Shown here: positions 10,881-17,574 of the stretch, piece after piece
How positions within the stretch are numbered: position 1 is the stretch's first letter
Layout: each line of letters opens with the position of its first letter
Origin: CAZXCQ01 sp964639275
GTDB taxonomy: Bacteria > Desulfobacterota > DSM-4660 > Desulfatiglandales > Desulfatiglandaceae
Length of the DNA: 17,574 nucleotides
Direction of reading: 5' to 3'
Assembly (NCBI GenBank): GCA_964639275.1
Contig: CAZXCQ010000123.1
Coordinates: forward strand, 1-17,574
The notes under the pieces: model-generated
What the model was told of the DNA's origin: nothing
The model's database searches: none
Seen by the model: only the letters and a program-made list of their open reading frames with translations
Position numbers and translations under genes: made by a program

Positions 10881-13613
10881 ATGGGAAATGCCATGAAAGA
10901 CAATATCAGAAAATTCGGTCAGGGATTCAATGAAAAGGGTGGAACCGTTCGGTTGATAAGGAGAAGCACTCAATCACGGGTAAAACTTAAGGCCGCCATC
11001 ATCGGGGGTGGGAAGGCCTGCGATGATCTTTTGGTCCTCTTAAGCGACGAGCGACTTAATCGCCTGAACATGGAGATAGTGGGCGTGGCCGATCCCGACC
11101 CCGACGCTCCGGGAATCACCCGTGCCAGGGAAATGGGGATCTTTACTACCCCGGACTTCACCGAGCTTTACTCCCTCCCCGCTCTGAACATGCTTATCGA
11201 GTTGACCGGATCGATGGATGTTCGAGAGCGAATGATTCGTACCAAGCCGCTCGACATCAGTTCTATTGACCACCGGGGCGCTCGCCTCTTGTGGGATCTG
11301 ATCCAGATAGAGAGCGAAAAACAGCATTTACAGGAAGAATCCCAGAGGGCCATCAGGAGGGAACGGGACTGGTGCCAGAGTGTGATAGATTCCTTTCCGG
11401 ATAAGATTATGGTTCTCAATAGGGATCGCACGATACACAGTGTGAACAGGACCTATTTGAGTGCGCGAGGGTTAAGTGAAAAGGAGATATTAGGAAGGCG
11501 GTGTTACGAAGTCACCCACGAGGCACGCGGCGTATGTGGTAAAGAGGAACATCAATGTCCTTTCGAACAGGTGATTGCTACCGGAGAAAGCTGCTCAGTA
11601 GTGCATGAGCATTTGGATAGTAACGGTAAGGTTATTTTTGAAGATATCGCGGCAACTCCTATCCTGAATCAGGAGGGACAGATCGTTCAGGTCATCGAAG
11701 GTTTCCGGGATGTTACCCACAAGGTTCATCTGGAGCGTGAACTTAGAGAGTCTGAGCAAAAGCTTCGCCAGTTCTTAGAATCGGCGCAGGATATTATTTG
11801 TATCAAAGACCTTCAAGGACGTTATCTGTACTTGAATCCCGCTGCAACCGATTCTGTAGGGATACCGCGCGAGGAGGTTATAGGAAAGACCGATTTTGAG
11901 ATATTCCCTCAGCGTCTGGCCCAGGCTATGGTGGCCCACGACAGGGAGATGCTTACCCACGGCGAGACCCTCTTTTTCTACGAACGAATGCATCTAGACG
12001 AGCATGTCCACTATTTCCATACAGTACGGTTCCCCATCCTGAACGATCAGGGGGAAATAACCTCTTTTGCCATTATCGCCCGTGATATGACCGAGGAGGT
12101 GGTCTTACAGGAAGAGGTACGCCGGAACAAAGAGTACTTGGAGAACATCCTCTCCAACACTTCTGACATGATTATCACCACCGATCTTGAGGGTAAGATT
12201 GTCACGTTCAATCGAGGGGCGGAAAATATGTTGGGCTACAGGATGGAAGAGGTCCTGGGAGTCCATATAGAAACCCTGTGGAAGGCACCTCATGAGCGGC
12301 GCCGCCTAATGGCTGAGGTCAAGGCCAAGGGGGCAGTAGATAATCGATCCGCCATACTTATTGCCAAGAAGGGACATGAGGTAGAGATTAGCCTGTCTCT
12401 GGCAGAGCTGCGGGAGAGCGGGGGCCGTGTTTTGGGTACCGTGGGAATAAGCAAGGATGTGACTGAAGAGAATCGGCTACGCCGTCAGCTTATTAGGCAT
12501 GAGACAGAACTGAGGGAAGCCCACGACTTCATGAATAACATTATTCAGAATTCGCCCAATGCCATCATAGCAACCGATTCACACGGAAATATTATCAGAT
12601 GGAATCCGGCAGCAGAAGAGACTATTGGATACAGGGCAGAAGATGTGATCGGCAAAATGAACATCGATAAGGTCTATCCCGAGGGCACGGCCAGAAGGGT
12701 GATGGAAATGATGCGAAGCCCCAGACATGGCGGCATCGGGAAATTGAAATCCTACCCCATGGTCTATGTAAGGCAGGATGGCGAAATCGTCGAGGGGAAC
12801 CTTTCTTCAGCTATAATCTATGACGCTGAGGGAAAGGAGATGGCCTCTGTCGGGATCTTTGTGGACCTGAGGGAGAGACTCGATATGGAGCGTAGACTCA
12901 GAAATACCCAGGAGCAACTGCTGCAATCCGAAAAACTGGCGGCTATGGGGCGTTTGACGTCGCAGATTGCCCATGAACTAAACAATCCATTATACGGGAT
13001 TATGAATACCCTGGAGCTACTGAAGACCGAGATCTCTCCTCAGAGCAAGAGGAGAAGGATCCTGGAGATGGCACTATCAGAAACGGTGAGGCTGACCGAA
13101 CTGCTTCGAAAGATGCTCTCGTTTTCAAAGCCTGACGAGGAAGTGAGACAGCCAGCAGATATCAACACCATCCTGGATGAGATCCTGCTTCTTCACGAAA
13201 AGCAGTTGCGGGAGCATAGCATAAACATTTTCTCATCCTTCGAAAAAGAAATAGGGGAGGTCTACGCCTCAAAGAACCAGCTTCGACAGGTGTTTTTGAA
13301 TATGATCTCCAATGCCAGAGAAGCCATGCCGGAAGGGGGTACCCTTACGCTGACAACTAGGGTTGTGGGCGATAATATTCAGGTAGAGATCTCTGATACA
13401 GGGACCGGTATCAGGGGAGAAAATCTTGATAAGATCTTTGATGCCTTTTTTACCACCAAGGATAATGTGAGAGGTGTAGGCCTTGGTCTGGCCGTCTGTT
13501 ATGGGTTCATAAGAGACCATGGAGGCGATATCAAAGTAAAAAGTCAAGTGGGCTCTGGAACTACCTTTACCATCACACTTCCCCTTCACAAAGAGGCCCA
13601 GACGAGCAAATAA
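10881..13613 (+). CDS. Multi-PAS hybrid-input histidine kinase with N-terminal Rossmann-like domain
   Basis: A 910-residue soluble sensor kinase. Residues about 32-145 resemble a dinucleotide-binding oxidoreductase N-domain: KAAIIGGGKACDDLL, then VGVADPDPDAPG and FTELYSLPALNMLIELTG. Four PAS-like segments follow (roughly 165-285, 290-410, 418-540, 548-670). The first has a Cys-rich insert, CYEVTH...C...HQCPF (Cys208, 219, 226, with Cys238 after). The kinase core starts near 688: His698 in AHELNNPL is the phosphorylated residue; the N box (QVFLNMISNAREAM, from about 803), G1 (DTGTGI), F (FDAFFTTK) and G2 (GVGLGL) boxes are all present. No transmembrane segment is visible, so it should sense a cytoplasmic signal, plausibly redox or NAD(P)H state. 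The ATG at 10881 or 10893 is possible. The HTH-receiver gene downstream is a candidate partner, 385 bases away. Confidence 0.85.
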   Translation: MGNAMKDNIRKFGQGFNEKGGTVRLIRRSTQSRVKLKAAIIGGGKACDDLLVLLSDERLNRLNMEIVGVADPDPDAPGITRAREMGIFTTPDFTELYSLPALNMLIELTGSMDVRERMIRTKPLDISSIDHRGARLLWDLIQIESEKQHLQEESQRAIRRERDWCQSVIDSFPDKIMVLNRDRTIHSVNRTYLSARGLSEKEILGRRCYEVTHEARGVCGKEEHQCPFEQVIATGESCSVVHEHLDSNGKVIFEDIAATPILNQEGQIVQVIEGFRDVTHKVHLERELRESEQKLRQFLESAQDIICIKDLQGRYLYLNPAATDSVGIPREEVIGKTDFEIFPQRLAQAMVAHDREMLTHGETLFFYERMHLDEHVHYFHTVRFPILNDQGEITSFAIIARDMTEEVVLQEEVRRNKEYLENILSNTSDMIITTDLEGKIVTFNRGAENMLGYRMEEVLGVHIETLWKAPHERRRLMAEVKAKGAVDNRSAILIAKKGHEVEISLSLAELRESGGRVLGTVGISKDVTEENRLRRQLIRHETELREAHDFMNNIIQNSPNAIIATDSHGNIIRWNPAAEETIGYRAEDVIGKMNIDKVYPEGTARRVMEMMRSPRHGGIGKLKSYPMVYVRQDGEIVEGNLSSAIIYDAEGKEMASVGIFVDLRERLDMERRLRNTQEQLLQSEKLAAMGRLTSQIAHELNNPLYGIMNTLELLKTEISPQSKRRRILEMALSETVRLTELLRKMLSFSKPDEEVRQPADINTILDEILLLHEKQLREHSINIFSSFEKEIGEVYASKNQLRQVFLNMISNAREAMPEGGTLTLTTRVVGDNIQVEISDTGTGIRGENLDKIFDAFFTTKDNVRGVGLGLAVCYGFIRDHGGDIKVKSQVGSGTTFTITLPLHKEAQTSK

Positions 13614-13998
13614 CCGCCTGTCCCATGTTGTAAGAGGCAATGATCATTTTCAGGCAATTGTTACCGGAATCCAGAAGTTATAGATTTTACCAATTTTTAT
13701 CTTAGCAAAATTCATAGTCAACTGTTTTTTCTTTTCAACAAACAGGGGTGAATGCCTTGCTAGAGCTGGTTTCTGGACTCACGCCTCTCGCCCACGCTAG
13801 TTCACTTTTTTAACTGAAATTACAAAATGTTAAGCGAGTTATCATTTCTGCGCAGACCTTTCCTTGGCTTGGGTAAGGGCAGGAATCTAAGGGCCAAATA
13901 GGTATTTATTGGACTGACGCTATTTTTTTCTTGACAAGCTATAAAAACTATAATAATTGTATTTTCTAAAATAACCCAAAATTTAAAGGAGTAACGTC
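13614..13998. other. Intergenic region between kinase and HTH-receiver gene
   Basis: A 385-base AT-rich spacer with no supportable gene. TTGACA at 13931-13936 with a 17-base spacer to TAATTG (13954-13959) is a possible promoter for the downstream gene, and AAAGGAG lies before its ATG. A CTGTTT/AAACAG inverted repeat (near 13729-13746) is weak. No factor-independent terminator for the kinase gene was found. Confidence 0.45.
13931..13959 (+). promoter_or_regulatory. Possible promoter of HTH-receiver/metF operon
   Basis: TTGACA (13931-13936) is a perfect -35 box; the best -10 at 17 bases is TAATTG (13954-13959), which is weak. A better hexamer TATAAT (13949-13954) is only 12 bases away, so the call is tentative. 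It leaves a leader of about 30 bases before ATG 13999. Confidence 0.35.
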
Positions 13999-14571
13999 AT
14001 GGATGATATATTCACAGTGTTTAAGGCGAGCAAATACTGTAATGTATCGGCAAAGACCATTATCAACTGGATCGATTCTGGGCACATTAAGGCCTATAAG
14101 ACCGTGGGTGGACATCGTCGGATAAAGAGATCAGACCTGGAAGCCTTTATGGAGAAGCAGGGGATTCCCGTTCCCAATGAAGACCAGGACGAGGGGCTGA
14201 GGCGAATACTTGTGGTGGACGATGATCCCATAATCGTGGAGACAATTGTTCAGGCCTTAGAGGAGGATGAACACCACTATGAGGTAATTTCCGCCTCTGA
14301 TGGGTTTGAGGCCGGGCTCCAGGTAAACCATTTCAAACCCCATCTAATGATACTGGATATAATGATGCCGGACATCAAGGGCTATGAGGTCTGTAAGAAG
14401 CTCAAGGAGGATGAAGAAACCAAGGATACGAAGATTATTGTCCTTTCTGCATATCTGGACGAAGAGAAATTCAGAAAGATGAAGGAGTATGGAGCAGATG
14501 TCTGTTTTTCAAAACCGCTGCCATTGCCACAGTTAAAGGAGGAGGTGGCCCGTTTGTTGGGATTGACCTAG
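13999..14571 (+). CDS. HTH (MerR/excisionase-type) protein fused to receiver domain
   Basis: A 190-residue regulator with the DNA-binding domain first. Residues 1-60 are a MerR/BldC/excisionase-like winged HTH (FKASKYCNVSAKTIINWID, then KTVGGHRRIKRSDLEAF). Residues 68-190 are a CheY-like receiver: acidic pair in VVDDDP (73-78 region), phosphorylated Asp120 in ILDIMMPD, Ser/Thr position in VLSAY, and Lys in FSKPLPLP. Classical response regulators place the receiver first, so the order is reversed here. It probably binds DNA according to phosphorylation by a kinase; the multi-PAS kinase just upstream is the obvious candidate. The gene ends 15 bases before metF, so it may control this operon, or itself. 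RBS AAAGGAG precedes ATG 13999. Confidence 0.85.
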   Translation: MDDIFTVFKASKYCNVSAKTIINWIDSGHIKAYKTVGGHRRIKRSDLEAFMEKQGIPVPNEDQDEGLRRILVVDDDPIIVETIVQALEEDEHHYEVISASDGFEAGLQVNHFKPHLMILDIMMPDIKGYEVCKKLKEDEETKDTKIIVLSAYLDEEKFRKMKEYGADVCFSKPLPLPQLKEEVARLLGLT

Positions 14572-14586
14572 TTTTAGGAGGCACCT

Positions 14587-15462
14587 ATGAAACTCAAAGA
14601 GGCATTGGATAAAAAGAAGTTTGTGGTCACATCTGAAGTCCAGACTCCTGTTGACGAGGAGCCGGAGGCCCTGGTCAGACGTCTGGAATTGGTGCGTGGC
14701 CGTGTTGACGGTGTGACCGTGGCGGAGCTGGACATCGAGGGGTTCGTTGGCGATAGCATCAAGACGTGCGAGCTGCTCAAGAAGAACCGTTTTGAATCCA
14801 TCTACCAGACCACCACCCGGGACAAGAGCCGACCGCAGCTGGAAAACGACCTTCTGATTGCCCATGAAACAGGGATAGAAAACCTGCTGGTCTTCACAGA
14901 GGACTACAGGATCACTGGCGACAGTCTGCAGGAGATAATGTTTTTTCATGTGGATTCAGGGAAGCTGGCCTCTGTTCTGGAACATATGAGGGAGGGCGTT
15001 ACAGTGGAGGGCAAGGAACTGCCCTCCAAGGCAGAATTCACGCTGGGCTCAGGGATTGAATCCCGTTGGGGAAGAGATGTGCCGGAGCTGGAGTTGAAAG
15101 AGATGGAAGAGATGACCCGGATGGGTACCGCCTTCTTTTTGACATCGCCCGTATTTGATGTTGCCCTGTTTGAGAAGTTCATCAGACATGTCAAGGGCTT
15201 TGGGGTGCCGATCATAGCGGAGGTCATGATCTTGAGGACGGCAGGCATGGCCCAGTTTCTAAACAGGCATTTCAAATCAGGACTGGTGCCTGAGTGGATG
15301 ATCAAGAAACTTGCGCGCGCCCCGGACAGACAAAAGGCCAGTGTCGAGCTTTTTGCCGATATCGTGAGTGCCGTAAAGGAGCTTTGCCAAGGAGTTCATA
15401 TCATAACTATTGGGGGAGAAGAAAGGCTTAGACACTACCTGGATGCGGCCAAACTGAAATAG
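14587..15462 (+). CDS. metF: Methylenetetrahydrofolate reductase
   Basis: A 291-residue MetF-type TIM-barrel flavoprotein that interconverts 5,10-methylene- and 5-methyl-tetrahydrofolate. Visible family features are an early conserved Glu17 (VTSEVQTP), the block TTRDKSRPQLENDLLIAHETGIENLLVF (shown here only as its first part: TTRDKSRP, residues about 76-83) typical of the folate/FAD site, and the late GVPIIAEVMIL strand. The C-terminal regulatory domain of eukaryotic enzymes is absent, as expected. AGGAGG (14576-14581) precedes the ATG by five bases. In the reductive acetyl-CoA (Wood-Ljungdahl) pathway of sulfate reducers and syntrophs this is the last folate step of the methyl branch. MetV, the Fe-S partner found with many such enzymes, is not here; instead an NuoG/Fdh-like Fe-S protein follows directly, and may supply or accept its electrons. 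Confidence 0.9.
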   Translation: MKLKEALDKKKFVVTSEVQTPVDEEPEALVRRLELVRGRVDGVTVAELDIEGFVGDSIKTCELLKKNRFESIYQTTTRDKSRPQLENDLLIAHETGIENLLVFTEDYRITGDSLQEIMFFHVDSGKLASVLEHMREGVTVEGKELPSKAEFTLGSGIESRWGRDVPELELKEMEEMTRMGTAFFLTSPVFDVALFEKFIRHVKGFGVPIIAEVMILRTAGMAQFLNRHFKSGLVPEWMIKKLARAPDRQKASVELFADIVSAVKELCQGVHIITIGGEERLRHYLDAAKLK

Positions 15463-15476
15463 TGGGAGCGAGAGAA

Positions 15477-17574
15477 TTGGAAGATATAAGCCTCACCATC
15501 GACGGGAAGAGGGTCAGTTGTTCGAAAGGCACGAGCGTCCTTGTGGCCGCTGAGCAGCAGGGCATCAGGATCCCCAGACTCTGTTACCATCAAGAACTTG
15601 AACCTTATGGCGCCTGCCGTCTCTGCCTGGTTGAAGACGCAAAGACGGGACGTCTTATGGCATCGTGCGTCACTCCTGCCGCTGCCAATATGGAGATCCT
15701 AACAACCACAGAGCGCATAAAGAGACACAGGACCAACATAGTACGCCTGATGATGGCGGAGCATCCCGAGTCCTGTCTGGTGTGCAGCAAAGGGAACCGC
15801 TGCCAGCTGCGGGAGATTGCCGCCGATCTGGGCCTTGGCTATGCGGGCCTCTATCCCATCCCCAACTACAGACAGTTGGAGCAGACAAACCCATTCATTA
15901 TCAGGGACCTGAGCAAGTGCATACTCTGCGGAAAGTGCGTCCGTGCTGACCATGAGTTGGTCGTGGCAGGGGCAATAGATTTCAATCTCAGGGGCTTCCG
16001 GTCCCACCCCGCAACCCTCCATGACCGGCCCTTGGAAGAGTCCAGCTGCGCCTTTTGCGGGACCTGTGTCTCCATATGTCCCACCGGCGCACTAGCCCCC
16101 GTGGCCTCCGGATGGGTCGGTACCCCGGAGGCGGAGTCCTTGTCAATATGCGGATTTTGCGGCGTTGGTTGTTCGATCTTCGTTGGTCATGCAGCGGGGA
16201 AGGTGATTGAGACCAATCCTGCTCACCTCCCCGGGAGCGTCAATGGTGCCGCACTCTGCGTACGGGGGCATTTCGCTCACGATTTCCTCAACGCCGACGG
16301 GCGATTGACTCAACCCCTTCTCCGGAGGGACAGTGGCCTTGCCCCCGCATCATGGGGAGAGGCCCTGAATACCGTTTACAGACGATTATTGGAGATCAAG
16401 GGCGAGTATGGGCCTCAAAGCATAGCCTTCTTTGGCTCCTCAAAATGTACCAATGAGGAGAACTATCTCTTCCAAAAGATAGCTCGGGTCCTCCTGGCCA
16501 CAAACAACGTGGATAACGGCGGGTATATGGCTGGCCGGCCGGCCATCGACCTGCTTTACCAGAGGACCGGCGGCGAGTGTGGCGTAAACCCGTTTAGATC
16601 CCTCCTAAAGGCTGAATCGATCCTGGTCCTGGGAGCTGACCCGAGCCACTCAACTCCGGTCCTTGCCTATTATCTCAAGAGGGCTTCGAGGAAAGGGATA
16701 CCGCTGGTGCTGGTTGATCCCAGGAAAACTGATCTCGCTGTTTTTGCCCGTCTCTGGCTGCCTGTATCTCCCGGGAAGGATGCCGACCTGATCAATTGCC
16801 TTGCATCAGTCCTGTGGAAGAATTTCTCAAATGATCAGAATTTTATTGCTCGCTTCACAGAGGGCTTTCCCAGCTACACGGACGGCCTTTCCTCATTCAA
16901 CCCCGAGAGGCTCAGTCTGGCGGCGGGAGTAAAGACACGGTCAATAATAAAGGCCGCCGAGATCCTCAAGGGTAGGAAGATAGCCCTTGTGATTGGACAA
17001 GGTGTTACTCTTCAAAGGTCCGGCCGGCAGTGCATGGACGCGCTCATGAATCTATCCCTCATGACCGGAAGCCTTGGATGTGAAGCAGGTGGCGTTTATC
17101 TCCTGTCCCGGGAGAACAATGAGGTGGGCGCATGGGATATGGGAAGCGTGCCACACGCCTTGCCGGGCCGTGAACCCCTGAGCGAGGATAAGGTCCGGCA
17201 AAAATGGGAGAAGGCCTGGAGGGCTAAGATATCACCCGACCTAGGCCTTAATGTGGTTCGGATGGTTGAAGAGGCGGAAAAGGGGAATGTGAAGGCCCTG
17301 TACGTAATGGGAGAAAATCCCGTCCGGTCTCTCCCCCAAAGTGAGCGAGTAAGGAAGGCCCTGAAGAGGCTGGAATTTCTGGTAGTCCAAGACATTCTTG
17401 CCAATGAAACGTCCGAGCTTGCACACGTGGTCCTGCCAGGCGCGGCCTCGTGCGAAAAGGCAGGTTCATTCACCAACATGGAGGGGAGGATACAGGCCTT
17501 CGAAGCCGTGGTCCCCCCCCCCTGGAGCCGGAAGGCCGGACTGGGAGGTCGGGGGGGGTCTGGGTGGAGGGGTG
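15477..17574 (+). CDS. NuoG/formate dehydrogenase-like Fe-S molybdopterin protein, partial
   Basis: At least 699 residues, cut by the window end. Order: [2Fe-2S] domain (Cys36, 47, 50, 64); His-Cys3 cluster (His96, Cys100, 103, 109); a two-cluster ferredoxin part, first motif Cys148, 151, 154 with Asp158 where a fourth Cys is usual, second Cys191, 194, 197, 201; then a molybdopterin-type domain with a [4Fe-4S] motif at Cys225, 228, 232 and 261. Where formate dehydrogenases carry NNVDH(C)ARxCH with catalytic Cys/Sec and His, this one reads NNVDNGGYMAGRPAID, so formate oxidation is unlikely and an electron-conduit role, as in NuoG, is more plausible. Start is TTG 15477 (GGGAG upstream); GTG 15462 is an alternative that overlaps the metF stop. 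A 10-C run near 17513-17522 seems to shift the frame: reading one base fewer restores GRPDWEV. Confidence 0.85.
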   Translation, partial: MEDISLTIDGKRVSCSKGTSVLVAAEQQGIRIPRLCYHQELEPYGACRLCLVEDAKTGRLMASCVTPAAANMEILTTTERIKRHRTNIVRLMMAEHPESCLVCSKGNRCQLREIAADLGLGYAGLYPIPNYRQLEQTNPFIIRDLSKCILCGKCVRADHELVVAGAIDFNLRGFRSHPATLHDRPLEESSCAFCGTCVSICPTGALAPVASGWVGTPEAESLSICGFCGVGCSIFVGHAAGKVIETNPAHLPGSVNGAALCVRGHFAHDFLNADGRLTQPLLRRDSGLAPASWGEALNTVYRRLLEIKGEYGPQSIAFFGSSKCTNEENYLFQKIARVLLATNNVDNGGYMAGRPAIDLLYQRTGGECGVNPFRSLLKAESILVLGADPSHSTPVLAYYLKRASRKGIPLVLVDPRKTDLAVFARLWLPVSPGKDADLINCLASVLWKNFSNDQNFIARFTEGFPSYTDGLSSFNPERLSLAAGVKTRSIIKAAEILKGRKIALVIGQGVTLQRSGRQCMDALMNLSLMTGSLGCEAGGVYLLSRENNEVGAWDMGSVPHALPGREPLSEDKVRQKWEKAWRAKISPDLGLNVVRMVEEAEKGNVKALYVMGENPVRSLPQSERVRKALKRLEFLVVQDILANETSELAHVVLPGAASCEKAGSFTNMEGRIQAFEAVVPPPWSRKAGLGGRGGSGWRG

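Noticed and set aside
1..17574. CRISPR array, tRNA, rRNA or complete transposon
   Set aside because: No regularly spaced repeats with unique spacers, no tRNA cloverleaf or rRNA sequence, and no transposase gene were found by eye.
15477..17574. Functional formate dehydrogenase alpha subunit
   Set aside because: The catalytic Cys/Sec and adjacent His are missing from the aligned region near residues 343-358.

Overview
The window looks like a piece of a Desulfobacterota (deltaproteobacterial) chromosome from a strict anaerobe, probably one that degrades aromatic acids or amino acids by sulfate reduction or syntrophy. Three things point that way: a glutaryl-CoA dehydrogenase of the non-decarboxylating type next to a glutaconyl-CoA decarboxylase alpha subunit, a DsrK/HdrD-like Fe-S oxidoreductase that uses selenocysteine, and a sulfur-relay (TusA/DsrE-type) operon with a YeeE/YedE transporter. 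No rRNA, tRNA, CRISPR array or complete insertion sequence was seen.

Layout. 1-1040: a DUF362 gene (minus strand) between two copies of a degenerate non-coding repeat; one copy carries a perfect 42-bp palindrome. 1352-2719: a plus-strand set of a TIGR04076-like small protein, a ferredoxin-nitroreductase fusion, and a broken Nudix hydrolase. 2709-5680: minus-strand gdh-gcdA, converting glutaryl-CoA to glutaconyl-CoA and then to crotonyl-CoA. 6146-7444: one plus-strand gene, divergent from gdh, read through an in-frame TGA at 6836-6838 as selenocysteine, with a bacterial SECIS-like hairpin just downstream. A bidirectional terminator (7477-7514) separates it from the convergent operon at 7513-10562, which reads (minus strand) TPR-like exported protein, YeeE/YedE transporter, TusA, DsrE-like, DsrF-like and a 56-residue DsrH/TusB-like protein. 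The tusA gene is framed by two inverted hairpin repeats.

10881-17574: a 910-residue histidine kinase with an unusual N-terminal Rossmann-like domain and four PAS-like repeats; then an HTH-receiver protein directly upstream of metF (methylenetetrahydrofolate reductase); then a NuoG/formate-dehydrogenase-like Fe-S molybdopterin protein that runs off the end of the window. This last protein lacks the catalytic Cys/Sec and His of true formate dehydrogenases, and its frame appears broken at a 10-C run near the window edge.

How it may fit together (inference): the left half holds acyl-CoA oxidation and a candidate electron outlet, the middle handles sulfur (possibly selenium) trafficking, and the right half is a redox-sensing regulatory pair next to a C1-pathway MetF with its own electron-transfer subunit. 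The most notable item is the selenocysteine-containing DsrK/HdrD-like protein, which a standard gene caller would split into two genes.
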